Source: Actinomycetes bacterium | GTDB taxonomy: Bacteria > Actinomycetota > Actinomycetes > Propionibacteriales > Propionibacteriaceae | Assembly: GCA_023392635.1 (NCBI GenBank) | Contig: JAEVYS010000040.1 | Span: 4,127-68,126 of the forward strand | DNA: 64,000 nucleotides | Reading direction: 5' to 3' | The notes under the pieces: generated by a model | What the model saw: only the letters and a program-made list of their open reading frames with translations | Databases searched by the model: none | Told to the model about the DNA's origin: nothing | Part shown: positions 56,308 through 64,000 of the stretch, one piece after another | Numbering within the stretch: position 1 is the stretch's first letter | Layout: each line of letters begins with the position of its first letter | Made by a program: the position numbers and the translations under genes

Positions 56308-56313
56308 AGCTTA
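56308..56313 (-). promoter_or_regulatory. Leaderless-type -10 box of pdxH
   Basis: TAAGCT on the minus strand, seven bases (GCGTGGC) before GTG 56300. It lies across the 3' end of the upstream FolP2-like gene (stop 56311), so pdxH has its own promoter. Confidence 0.5.
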
Positions 56314-57249
56314 GGCGCGGCCCGCGCTGTCCCCGTCCGGTTCGCCGCGCACGGCGAGGAGGGGGGGACGGTCACCACGGATGGACGCCACCATGTCGAC
56401 GACCTGACGGGTGGCTGCCACGTCGTGGGCACGGAAGACGGTCGCACCCAGCCAGCCGGCGACCGCGGTGGCGGCGAGGGTGCCGAAGAGGCGGTCGTCG
56501 ACCGCCAGCCCGAGGGTCTCACCGACGAAGTCCTTGCGACTCAGGGCCTGCAGCACGGGATGGCCGAGCGCAGCCACGGCGCCGGTCGCGCCGAGCACGC
56601 GCAGCGAGTGCCGGGTGGTCTTGCCGAAGTCGAGCGTCGGGTCGACCAGGACGCGCTCGGGAGGCACGCCGGCGGCCACCGCCCGTCCGGCACCGGCAGC
56701 CAGCGTGGAGAGCACGTCACGCACGACGTCGTCGGCGTCGGGCCCGTAGCTGATGCCCACCGGATCCGTCCGTGGAGGCAACCCGCCGGTGTGCGACACG
56801 ACGTAGCCGGCACCCAGCTCGGCAGCCACCTGGACCAGTTCCGGGTCCGCGCCGGCCCAGGTGTCGTTGATCAGGTCGACGCCGGCATCGGCGCAGGCCA
56901 CGGCCACCTCCGAGCGCCAGGTGTCCAGGCTGAGCAGGATGTCGGGGTGCCGCTCGCGCACGGCGAGCAGGAACGGACGCACCCGCTCGACCTCGGCGGT
57001 CGCGTCGACCACCTCGCCCTGCTGCCCGGCGCGCACACCGCCCACGTCCACCAGGTCCGCACCCTCGGCGAGCAGCCGATCGACCGCGGCGAGGCCCGGT
57101 TCGAGGTCGGTGTAGCGGGCCGCGGCGTAGAACGAGTCGGGCGTGCGGTTCACGATGCCCATGACGGCGGGACGGGACGCGTCGAAGCGGCGTCCTCGAA
57201 GCACCAGCGCGGCCGCAGGGATCGGCGGACTCGGCCAGGTGGCGCTCAT
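56311..57249 (-). CDS. Dihydropteroate synthase paralog, FolP2 type
   Basis: 312 residues. The barrel start VMGIVNRTPDSFYAAARYTD keeps the DHPS pterin-site strand (canonical MGIlNvTPDSFsDGG) but not the DGG; the pABA loop reads VDVGGVRAGQQGEVV in place of DIGGeStRPGa, so the STRPG residues that hold pABA are gone. SLDTWRSEVA, LINDTWAGADPE, PTLDFGKTTRHSLRVL and LSRKDFVGETLG (canonical SRKxFIG) and FRAHDVAATRQVVDM are retained. Mycobacterial FolP2 (Rv1207) shows the same loss and is not a dihydropteroate synthase. A different, unknown activity is likely. The gene is downstream of a dispersed repeat. Confidence 0.85.
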   Translation of the reverse strand: MSATWPSPPIPAAALVLRGRRFDASRPAVMGIVNRTPDSFYAAARYTDLEPGLAAVDRLLAEGADLVDVGGVRAGQQGEVVDATAEVERVRPFLLAVRERHPDILLSLDTWRSEVAVACADAGVDLINDTWAGADPELVQVAAELGAGYVVSHTGGLPPRTDPVGISYGPDADDVVRDVLSTLAAGAGRAVAAGVPPERVLVDPTLDFGKTTRHSLRVLGATGAVAALGHPVLQALSRKDFVGETLGLAVDDRLFGTLAATAVAGWLGATVFRAHDVAATRQVVDMVASIRGDRPPLLAVRGEPDGDSAGRA

Positions 57250-57269
57250 CGTGCGGGGTCCCCGTCACC

Positions 57270-57316
57270 GTGTCCGGGGGAGCGCAGCGGAGGAGCCGAA
57301 CGTCGTGGGGTGTTCA
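57270..57316. repeat. Dispersed repeat family 4, copy 2
   Basis: GTGTCCGGGGGAGCGCAGCG, then GAGGAGCCGAACGTCGTGGG and GTGTTCA, matching 28270-28316. It lies just upstream of the FolP2-like gene start (57249) and opposite the nucleoside hydrolase. Role unknown. Confidence 0.65.
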
Positions 57317-57368
57317 TGCCCCTACTGTGCCGCACCCGCGGAACCGCAGAATGGCGGGAGGGCAGGTT

Positions 57369-57385
57369 GCGGGGAGGTTCCCCGC
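57369..57385 (+). other. Small perfect hairpin in the leader of the nucleoside hydrolase gene
   Basis: GCGGGGA-GGT-TCCCCGC, directly before the AGGAGGAGG ribosome-binding site (57387-57395). It may influence translation or mark the 5' end. Not a known riboswitch. Confidence 0.4.
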
Positions 57386-57400
57386 AGGAGGAGGACGCCG

Positions 57401-58369
57401 ATGGCCACGCGCATCGTGATCGACTGCGACCCGGGTACCGATGACGCGTTCGCGCTCATGCTCGCGGCCCTGCATCCCGACATCGAGCTGCTCGCCGTCA
57501 CCACGGTCAACGGCAACGTGGCACTGGCGAACGCTACCGAGAACGCCTTGCGTGTCCTGGACCACATCGGGGCCCGCGTGCCGGTGTACCCGGGCGCCGA
57601 GCACCCGCTGCTGCGTCCGGACCTGCCCGTCCCGCGCGACGTCCTCAACGCCGACAACCCCAAGTTCCAGCAGCCGTGGCTCGACCTGCCCGCGGCCACC
57701 ACCCGGCCGCAGGCCGACCCGGCGCCGCTGAAGCTGGTGGAGACGTTCCTCGACCCGGCGAACGCCGATGTCGACCTGGTGGCCATCGGCCCGCTCACCA
57801 ACGTGGCCCTGGCCCTGATCGGCGAGCCCGAATTGGCCGGACGGATCCGCCGGCTGGTGTTGATGGGCGGCGCCCACGTCGGCGGCAACGTCACCGCGTC
57901 CGCCGAATTCAACCTGTGGGCCGATCCCGACGCGGCGCGGACGGTGTTCGCCGCCGGGCTCCGGGAGATCGTCGTCCTTCCGCTGGACGCCACGGCCAGC
58001 GCGCCGCTCACCCTGGCCGACTGCGACGCCTTCGCCGCCCTCGGGACGCCGGCCGGCACCGCGGCAGCGGGGCTGCTGCGCCACCGGATCGAGCAGGACC
58101 AGACCCCACTGAGCCGGAAGTCCGAGCCGTCGGCACCTGTGCACGACCCGCTGTGCGTGGCGTACCTGATCAGGCCCGACGTCATCACCGAGTCCGGGCG
58201 CTTCCCGGTGACGGTGGAAACGACCGGGCAGGCGACGCTCGGTGAGCTCGTCGTCGACACCCGGCCCTGGTCGTCAGAACCGCCCAACGCCACGCTCGCC
58301 CTCCGGGCGTCCGTCGACGTCTTTCGGGACGTCCTGCTCAGAGCGTTCTCCGCCACTCTGGCCCGCTGA
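57401..58369 (+). CDS. Inosine-uridine preferring nucleoside hydrolase
   Basis: 322 residues. RIVIDCDPGTDDAFALMLAA is the calcium-binding DxDPGxDD motif; HPDIELLAVTTVNGN, IGPLTNVALAL, VLMGGAHVGGNVTASAEFNL and PVHDPLCVAYLI (the His/Asp pair near the C-terminus) complete the active site. It splits the N-glycosidic bond of ribonucleosides for salvage, with an undefined base preference. A very strong AGGAGGAGG ribosome-binding site precedes ATG 57401. DUF2252 follows after 45 bases. Confidence 0.94.
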   Translation: MATRIVIDCDPGTDDAFALMLAALHPDIELLAVTTVNGNVALANATENALRVLDHIGARVPVYPGAEHPLLRPDLPVPRDVLNADNPKFQQPWLDLPAATTRPQADPAPLKLVETFLDPANADVDLVAIGPLTNVALALIGEPELAGRIRRLVLMGGAHVGGNVTASAEFNLWADPDAARTVFAAGLREIVVLPLDATASAPLTLADCDAFAALGTPAGTAAAGLLRHRIEQDQTPLSRKSEPSAPVHDPLCVAYLIRPDVITESGRFPVTVETTGQATLGELVVDTRPWSSEPPNATLALRASVDVFRDVLLRAFSATLAR

Positions 58370-58414
58370 CTCGGCGGGGGCCAGAATCGTCCCAGGGCGA
58401 GGCGAGGAGCACTC

Positions 58415-59845
58415 ATGAACCACGCGGTACTCACCACCACCGGCTCCGGCGGGTTCCGGTCGGTGCGGGAGGCTCCGCCGAGCCGGGCAGAGCGGTTCGC
58501 CCTGGGCCGGGCCCTGCGTGAGCAGGTGCCGTACGACCGCCTGGGCGAGTGGACGGCGTCCGCCGCCCGCTTCGACCCGATCGCACTGATCGCCATGAGC
58601 CACGTCGGCCGGGTGGCGGGTCTCGTCCCGATCCGGGTCGCCCGGATGGCCACGACGCCGTACGGATTCCTGCGGGGCTCGGCGGTGGTGATGGCCGCCG
58701 ACGTCGCATCGCTGCCGTCCACGGGGATCCACCCGGTCATCTGCGGGGACGCCCACCTCGGCAACTTCGGCTTCTACCGCTCGCCGGAGGGCGCCCAGGT
58801 GATCGACCTCAACGACTTCGACGAGGCGCACCCCGGCGCCTGGGAGTGGGACCTGCGCCGGCTGGTGGCGAGCGTCTGGGTCGCCGGGCGCGAGAACGGC
58901 TACAGCGAGGACGCCTGTGCCGCGTCCGCGCGCTCGTGCGTCGTCGAGTACGCGGCGGAGGTCGGCCACCTCGCCCGCGAGCCGCTGCTGGCGCGCTCGT
59001 ACAACCGGCTGGACCTGTCCCGGCTCAAGGAGTCGGTGGGCGACCGGACGCTGCGCGAGGAGATCAAGCGCGCGGCGAGAACGGCACGGAAGCGGACGAG
59101 TGACCGGGTGCTGCCCAAGCTCACCGCCGAGGTGGAGGGCCACCGTCGCATCGTGGCCGAGCCGCCCATCACCACGTCCGTGCATGGCGACGAGGCGTCC
59201 GCGGTCGGCGCAGGCCTCGACGACTACCTGTCGACGTTGGCGCCGCACTGGCGGCGGGTGGTCGCCGGCTACACCCTCGAGGACGTCGCCCACCGCGTGG
59301 TGGGGGTCGGGTCGGTGGGGCTGCGCGCCTACGTGGTTCTCCTGGTCGGCTCCACCCCCGAGGACGTGCTGTTCCTGCAGCTGAAGGAGGCGCGCCGCTC
59401 GGTGCTGGCGCGGTTCGTGCACGGCGAGGACGCCTGGCACGCGCACCAGGGACAGCGGGTGGTGGAGTACCAGCAGGCCCTGCAGACGGTCAGCGACCCG
59501 CTCCTGGGCTGGACGACGATCGACGGCCGTGAGTACTACGTGCGGCAGTTCCGCAACATGAAGGGCACGGTGCCGCTCAACGCGATCCGCGAGGAGGCGC
59601 TGAGCGACTATTCCGGGATCGTGGGGCGGCTGCTGGCCAAGGGCCATGCGCGCACCTCCGGGGCGTCGATGATCGCGGGCTACCTCGGCGACGGCGATGC
59701 CGCCGGCGCGGCCTTGGCCCGGTTCGCGAGGCTCTACGCCGACCAGACCGAAGCCGACTGGGCCGCCCTGGTGGCGGCGGCGAAGGCCGGGAAGCTGCCG
59801 ATCTCTGCGGACCCGTACATGGCCTCGGCCTTCCGTCCCGGCTGA
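58415..59845 (+). CDS. DUF2252 protein (kinase-like fold)
   Basis: 476 residues. IHPVICGDAHLGNFGFYRSP (GDxHxxN, like the catalytic loop HGDxHxxN of aminoglycoside-kinase folds) followed by VIDLNDFDEAHPGAWEWDLR (D-x-D metal site) is the DUF2252 signature. The fold is that of small-molecule kinases, but no substrate is established for the family. MNHAVLTTTG and RVREAPPSRAERFALGRALR make up a basic N-terminus. GAGGAG stands before ATG 58415. Its stop TGA (59843-59845) is one base from a REP-like element. Confidence 0.88.
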   Translation: MNHAVLTTTGSGGFRSVREAPPSRAERFALGRALREQVPYDRLGEWTASAARFDPIALIAMSHVGRVAGLVPIRVARMATTPYGFLRGSAVVMAADVASLPSTGIHPVICGDAHLGNFGFYRSPEGAQVIDLNDFDEAHPGAWEWDLRRLVASVWVAGRENGYSEDACAASARSCVVEYAAEVGHLAREPLLARSYNRLDLSRLKESVGDRTLREEIKRAARTARKRTSDRVLPKLTAEVEGHRRIVAEPPITTSVHGDEASAVGAGLDDYLSTLAPHWRRVVAGYTLEDVAHRVVGVGSVGLRAYVVLLVGSTPEDVLFLQLKEARRSVLARFVHGEDAWHAHQGQRVVEYQQALQTVSDPLLGWTTIDGREYYVRQFRNMKGTVPLNAIREEALSDYSGIVGRLLAKGHARTSGASMIAGYLGDGDAAGAALARFARLYADQTEADWAALVAAAKAGKLPISADPYMASAFRPG

Positions 59846-59846
59846 T

Positions 59847-59967
59847 GGACCGAATTGGGGACGGTTCCCAACTCGGTCCACCTGAGGGGCCCACGTTGGG
59901 TGTCCGCGATCCGCTGGGGAGCGGACCGGGGAGTGGACCGAGTTGGGAACCGTCCCCAATCCGGTCC
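59847..59967. repeat. REP-like cluster 8: two GGACCGA-armed copies facing each other
   Basis: Copy 59847-59879 (core GGGGACGGTTCC, arms GGACCGAATTG / CAACTCGGTCC) and copy 59935-59967 (core reversed, arms GGACCGAGTTG / AATCCGGTCC), 55 bases apart. They lie between the stop of the DUF2252 gene (one base) and the stop of pyruvate carboxylase (two bases), i.e. between convergent genes. Confidence 0.92.
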
Positions 59968-59969
59968 GG

Positions 59970-62900
59970 TCAGGCGATCTCGAGGAGGAGGTCGCCGCCC
60001 TCGACGGCCTGGGCGTGGCCGATGGCCAGGCGCTGGACGGTGCCGGCGACCGGCGTGGTGATCGCCGCCTCCATCTTCATCGCCTCGATCGTGGCCACCT
60101 GCTGGCCGGCCGTGACCTCGGCACCGACCTCGACGGTGAGCGTGACGACGCCGGCGAACGGTGCCGGCACCTGGCCGGGCACGGACGGGTTCGCGCGTTC
60201 GGCGAGCGCGACCGTCGAGGAGACCGACAGGTCGCGGACGGCGACGACGCGCATCTGGCCGTTCACGGTGCACACCACCTGGCGGACGCCACGGTCGTCG
60301 GCGTCCCCGATGGCGGAGATGCCCAGCAGCAGCGACTTGCCGCGCTCGAGTTCCACCTCGACCTCCTCACCCTGTCGCAGGCCGTGCAGGAACTCGACGG
60401 TCGGCACCACCGACAGCTCTGAGTAGGACTCCACGGCCTCCTCGTAGTCGCGCAGCGGGCCCGGGAAGAGCAGGCGGTTCAACGTCCGTCGCGGCGTGGC
60501 CTCCAGGTCGGCCTCGTCGGCGTCCGAGAGCTCCGTGACGACCGGACGCGTCACGCGGCCGGCGAGCGCCTTGGTGCGGAACGGCTCGGGCCATCCCCCG
60601 GGCGGGTCGCCCAGGTCACCGTTGAGGAAGCCGATCACCGAGTCGGGGATGTCGTACTTCTCCGGGTTCGCCTCGAAGTCGTCGGGGTCGGCGTTGCGTC
60701 CGACGAGGGCGAGGGCGAGGTCGCCCACGACCTTGGACGACGGTGTCACCTTCACGATGTTGCCCAGGATCCGGTTCGCCGCCGCGTACATGTCCTCGAT
60801 GGCCTCGAACCGGTCGCCGAGCCCGAGCGCGATCGCCTGCTGGCGCAGGTTCGACAGCTGGCCGCCGGGGATCTCGTGGGTGTAGACCCTGCCGGTCGGC
60901 CCGGGCAGGCCGGACTCGAACGGCGCGTACAGCTTCCGCACCGCCTCGAAGTACGGCTCGAGGGCGGTCACCGCGTCCAGGCTCAGGCCGGTGTCCCGCT
61001 CGGTGTTCTCCAGCGCGGCGACCAGTGCCGACATCGAGACCTGCGAGGTGGTGCCCGCCATTGACGCAGCAGCCACGTCCACTGCGTCCACGCCCGCGTC
61101 GATCGCCGCCAGTAGCGTCCCGAGCTGGCCACCCGCGGTGTCGTGGGTGTGCAGGTGCACCGGCAGGTCGAAGTTGCTGCGCAGGGCGGAGACGAGCTTG
61201 GCGGCCGCGGGCGCCCGCAGCAGGCCCGCCATGTCCTTGATCGCAAGGATGTGCGCGCCCGCCGTCACCAGTTGCTCGGCCAGCCGCAGGTAGTAGTCCA
61301 GGGTGTAGAGCGTCTCGGACGGCGACGTCATGTTGCCCGTGTAGCACAGGGCGGCTTCCGCGACGGCGTGGTCGGTCTCCCGGACGGCCTCGATCGCGGG
61401 ACGGATCTGGTCGACGTTGTTGAGTGCGTCGAAGATCCGGAAGATGTCCAACCCGGACCGGGCGGCCTCGTGGACGAACGCCTTCGTCACCGCCAGGGGG
61501 TACGGCGTGTAGCCGACCGTGTTGCGCCCGCGCAACAGCATTTGCAGAGGCAGGTTCGGCATGGCGGCGTGCAGGGCGTCCAGCCGGTCCCACGGGTCCT
61601 CCTTGAGGAACCGCAGCGCCACGTCGTAGGTGGCCCCGCCCCAGGCCTCGACGCTGAACAGCTGCGGCAGCGTCCGGGCGATCACCGGCGCGACGTGCAG
61701 GAGGTCGCGGGTGCGGACGCGGGTCGCGAGCAGCGACTGGTGCGCGTCCCTGAACGTCGTGTCGGTCACGGCGACGGCGGTCTGCGCCCGCAACTCGGCC
61801 GCCCACTGGGCCGGGCCGACCTCGAGGAGGCGTTGCCGGGAACCGGCCGGCGGCGGCGCCGATGCGACGCCTCGGGCCAGCTTCGGCAGCTTCGTCTGCG
61901 GACGCAGGTGGGTGCGCGCCTCGCCGTTCGGCTTGTTGACGCTCACCTCGGCGAGGTAGGTCAGCAACTTCGTGCCCCGGTCGGCCGGGATGTGGTAGCT
62001 CAGCAGATGGGGACGCTCGTCGATGAACGAGGTGGACGTGTGCCCGGCCAGGAAGTCCGGATCGGAGATGACCGCCTCGAGGAACGGGATGTTCGTCGAG
62101 ACGCCGCGCACCCGGAACTCGGTGAGTGCCCGGTAGGCCCGGCGCGCTGCGCTGCGCAGGTCCTGGCCACGGCAGGTGACCTTGACCAGCATCGAGTCGA
62201 AGTGCGCGCCGACGGTGGAGCCAGCGAACACGACCCCGCCGTCGAGCCGGACGCCCGCGCCGCCGGGCGTGCGGTACACCGAGATCGTGCCGGTGTCGGG
62301 ACGGAAGCCGTTGGCCGGGTCCTCCGTGGTGATGCGGCACTGCAGGGCGAACCCGCGCACCTGGATGCTGTCCTGGGTGAGGCCCAGGCCGGCGAGCGTC
62401 TCGCCGGACGCGATGCGGATCTGGGAGCTGACCAGGTCGACGTTGGTCACCTCCTCGGTGACCGTGTGCTCCACCTGGATGCGCGGGTTCATCTCGATGA
62501 AGACGTACTGGCCGTCCTCCCCGAGCAGGAACTCCACCGTGCCGGCGTTCACATAGCCGATGTGCGTCGCGAACCGGACGGCGTCGTCACAGATGCGCTG
62601 CCGCAGTTCGGGATCCAGGTTGGGGGCCGGGGCGATCTCCACGACTTTCTGGTGGCGGCGCTGCACCGAGCAGTCGCGCTCGTAGAGGTGGATGACCTCA
62701 CCGGTGGCGTCGGCCAGGATCTGCACCTCGATGTGCCGGGGACGGATGACCGCCTGCTCGAGGTACATCCGCGGGTCGCCGAACGCCGACACCGCCTCGC
62801 GCATGGCTTCGGCCAGCGCTGCCGGGAGCGCCTCGGGATCCTCCACACGCCGCATGCCGCGGCCGCCGCCGCCGCTGACCGCCTTCACGAAGACGGGGAA

Positions 62901-63356
62901 CCCGATCTCGGCCGCCGCCGAGACCAGGGTGTCGATGTCGTCGCTCGGCTCCGAGCCGCGCAGGGTGGGCAGACCGGCCTCGCGGGCCGCGGCGATGGCG
63001 CGCGCCTTGTTGCCGGTCAGCTCCAGGACCCCCTGGCTGGGTCCGATGAACGTGATCCCGGCCCGGACGCACGCCTGGGGAAGGTCCGGGTTCTCCGAGA
63101 GGAAGCCGTAGCCCGGGTAGATCGCGTCCGCGCCGGCGTGCTTCGCCGCCTCGATGATGCCGTCCACGTCGAGGTAGGCCCGCACGGGGTGGCCGTGCTC
63201 GCCGATCTCGTAGGACTCGTCGGCCTTCAGCCGGTACTCCGCATGGCGGTCCTCGTAGGGGAACACGGCCACCGTCCCGATGCCCAGCTCGGTGGCGGCG
63301 CGAAACGCCCGAACGGCGATCTCGCCCCGGTTGGCAACCAGGATCTTGCGGAACAT
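59970..63356 (-). CDS. pyc: Pyruvate carboxylase
   Basis: 1128 residues, the full single-chain enzyme. Biotin carboxylase domain (about 1-450; ATP-grasp loop SGGGGRGMRRVEDPE and FIEMNPRIQVEHTVTEE), carboxyltransferase barrel (about 530-800; TFRDAHQSLLATRVRT, and Lys in the AIKDMAGLLR metal/carbamate site), allosteric linker, and biotinyl domain ending IEAMKMEAAI with biotinylated Lys1094. It makes oxaloacetate from pyruvate, bicarbonate and ATP. With PckG at 16410 it closes the PEP-pyruvate-oxaloacetate node. ATG 63356 has GAGGAG eight bases before it. No frameshift is seen. Confidence 0.97.
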   Translation of the reverse strand: MFRKILVANRGEIAVRAFRAATELGIGTVAVFPYEDRHAEYRLKADESYEIGEHGHPVRAYLDVDGIIEAAKHAGADAIYPGYGFLSENPDLPQACVRAGITFIGPSQGVLELTGNKARAIAAAREAGLPTLRGSEPSDDIDTLVSAAAEIGFPVFVKAVSGGGGRGMRRVEDPEALPAALAEAMREAVSAFGDPRMYLEQAVIRPRHIEVQILADATGEVIHLYERDCSVQRRHQKVVEIAPAPNLDPELRQRICDDAVRFATHIGYVNAGTVEFLLGEDGQYVFIEMNPRIQVEHTVTEEVTNVDLVSSQIRIASGETLAGLGLTQDSIQVRGFALQCRITTEDPANGFRPDTGTISVYRTPGGAGVRLDGGVVFAGSTVGAHFDSMLVKVTCRGQDLRSAARRAYRALTEFRVRGVSTNIPFLEAVISDPDFLAGHTSTSFIDERPHLLSYHIPADRGTKLLTYLAEVSVNKPNGEARTHLRPQTKLPKLARGVASAPPPAGSRQRLLEVGPAQWAAELRAQTAVAVTDTTFRDAHQSLLATRVRTRDLLHVAPVIARTLPQLFSVEAWGGATYDVALRFLKEDPWDRLDALHAAMPNLPLQMLLRGRNTVGYTPYPLAVTKAFVHEAARSGLDIFRIFDALNNVDQIRPAIEAVRETDHAVAEAALCYTGNMTSPSETLYTLDYYLRLAEQLVTAGAHILAIKDMAGLLRAPAAAKLVSALRSNFDLPVHLHTHDTAGGQLGTLLAAIDAGVDAVDVAAASMAGTTSQVSMSALVAALENTERDTGLSLDAVTALEPYFEAVRKLYAPFESGLPGPTGRVYTHEIPGGQLSNLRQQAIALGLGDRFEAIEDMYAAANRILGNIVKVTPSSKVVGDLALALVGRNADPDDFEANPEKYDIPDSVIGFLNGDLGDPPGGWPEPFRTKALAGRVTRPVVTELSDADEADLEATPRRTLNRLLFPGPLRDYEEAVESYSELSVVPTVEFLHGLRQGEEVEVELERGKSLLLGISAIGDADDRGVRQVVCTVNGQMRVVAVRDLSVSSTVALAERANPSVPGQVPAPFAGVVTLTVEVGAEVTAGQQVATIEAMKMEAAITTPVAGTVQRLAIGHAQAVEGGDLLLEIA

Positions 63357-63441
63357 TCGGTCTCCTCGTTGTCGGCGTCGGGAAACTCTATTGTTCCAGC
63401 CCCCTCACCCGGCAGGCCCGGTCTCGCGGACGGGGACCGGC

Positions 63442-64000
63442 TCAGCGCCAGCGCCGCCGCACCTCCGCCGCGCGGCGTTCACCGGTCGTCCGTCCCAGCC
63501 GGTGGGCGGACGCGAGCCGCGCTCCGCTCAGCACATCGACCCCGACCGCGCGCCGGCCGGCGGCGTCCGGTTGGATCAGGACGACCTCCGCCCCGCCCCG
63601 CTCGAGCTGCGCCGCCTGCACGGCGGGACGGCGGTGCGCCCGGACCGCCCCTGTCAGCGGCGTGATCGCCAGCACCCGGGAGGCGCCGTCGGCCACGTCC
63701 AGGTTGCCCGGCGAACGCAGGCCACCGTCGAAGAACAGGCGTCCGGCGATGCGGACCGGCGGGAACACTCCGGGCAGGGCGCAACTCGCCGCGACGGCGG
63801 ACGCGAGGTCGACCGAGGACGACGCGCTGAAGTACGCCGGGCGCCCGGATGCGACGTCCGTCGCGACGATGACGAGCTGGCGGGGCCACGGCACCCCGGC
63901 GAGCCCGGGCGCGACCAGACTCACCCACGAGTCCTGCGCGGCCGGGGACCACGACCGGGCGGCCCGGCCGCCCAGCCAGGCGAGCGCGTGGCGCCGGCTC
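63442..64000 (-). CDS. Patatin-like phospholipase, C-terminal part (5' end outside window)
   Basis: The frame is open from 63999 down to the stop at 63442 (about 185 residues). LFFDGGLRSPGNLDVADGAS contains the catalytic Asp of the DG[GA] motif, and VAASCALPGVFPPVRIAGR is the preceding patatin helix (S-x-A-x-P). The Ser nucleophile (GxSxG) and oxyanion loop must lie beyond the window. The end is rich in Arg. Patatin-like enzymes are lipid acyl hydrolases. GTG 63924 is not a true start because homologous sequence (GRAARSWSPAAQDSW) continues upstream. Confidence 0.8.
   Translation of the reverse strand, partial: SRRHALAWLGGRAARSWSPAAQDSWVSLVAPGLAGVPWPRQLVIVATDVASGRPAYFSASSSVDLASAVAASCALPGVFPPVRIAGRLFFDGGLRSPGNLDVADGASRVLAITPLTGAVRAHRRPAVQAAQLERGGAEVVLIQPDAAGRRAVGVDVLSGARLASAHRLGRTTGERRAAEVRRRWR

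Overview
This window is GC-rich chromosomal DNA from an actinobacterium. Several things point to the order Propionibacteriales, with Propionibacteriaceae as my best guess: GTP-type PEP carboxykinase beside a single-chain pyruvate carboxylase, a PPi-like (PKTIDND) phosphofructokinase, an LCP cell-wall ligase, DivIVA-like coiled coils, a FolP2-type dihydropteroate synthase paralog, an ATP-dependent DNA ligase, and many apparently leaderless genes. The family assignment is inference. I see no rRNA, prophage, CRISPR array or plasmid function. About 60 protein genes and three tRNA genes fill the window, and no gap reaches 300 bases.

Layout. 1-1817: end of a DUF885 protein and a TadE/TadG pair. 1862-8565 (minus): a GAF/histidine-kinase/LuxR regulator followed by a class II aldolase, HAD phosphatase, DhaL, DhaK and a divergent transaldolase-like protein, probably a ketose/dihydroxyacetone catabolic unit. 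8662-15945: DNA glycosylase, DNA ligase, two lipoproteins, a LysE/LysG exporter-regulator pair, glutathionyl-hydroquinone-reductase-like protein and a rhomboid-like protein. 16038-26040: tRNA-Arg and two tRNA-Ser genes, PEP carboxykinase, a DMT exporter, an ene-reductase, an ANTAR protein, an LCP protein and a quinone reductase. 26177-30167: a heterodimeric ABC exporter whose subunits have lost complementary ATP-site motifs. 30304-37903: glutamate-cysteine-ligase-like and amidotransferase genes, a PIG-L deacetylase, a serine hydrolase, and an aldo/keto reductase coupled to two long coiled-coil proteins. 38056-42594: threonine synthase, a REP-associated tyrosine transposase (RAYT) and an M3 peptidase. 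42795-50682: small membrane proteins, phosphofructokinase, PhzF, a secreted beta-propeller and IlvD. 50701-59845: a receiver/thioredoxin-reductase fusion, HAD, aminotransferase, PdxH, FolP2-like, nucleoside hydrolase and DUF2252. 59970-64000: pyruvate carboxylase and the end of a patatin.

The most striking feature is a REP-like repeat system. About 21 copies of an oriented 12-base core (GGGGACGGTTCC) lie at eight places, flanked by one of two kinds of inverted arms (TGACGCA/TGCGTCA or GGACCGA/TCGGTCC), with natural hybrids between the two. All eight loci touch or lie within a few bases of a stop codon. In several cases the TGA arm itself supplies the stop. A RAYT gene sits between two clusters and its own 3' end is made of the repeat. 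Three further palindromic or dispersed repeat families occupy other gene ends.

Metabolically the window holds both sides of the PEP-pyruvate-oxaloacetate node (PckG, Pyc), glycolytic phosphofructokinase, amino-acid biosynthesis (ThrC, IlvD, aminotransferase), vitamin B6 (PdxH) and low-molecular-weight thiol or redox functions. Many genes start 6-7 bases after a TAnnnT -10 box, which indicates widespread leaderless transcription.
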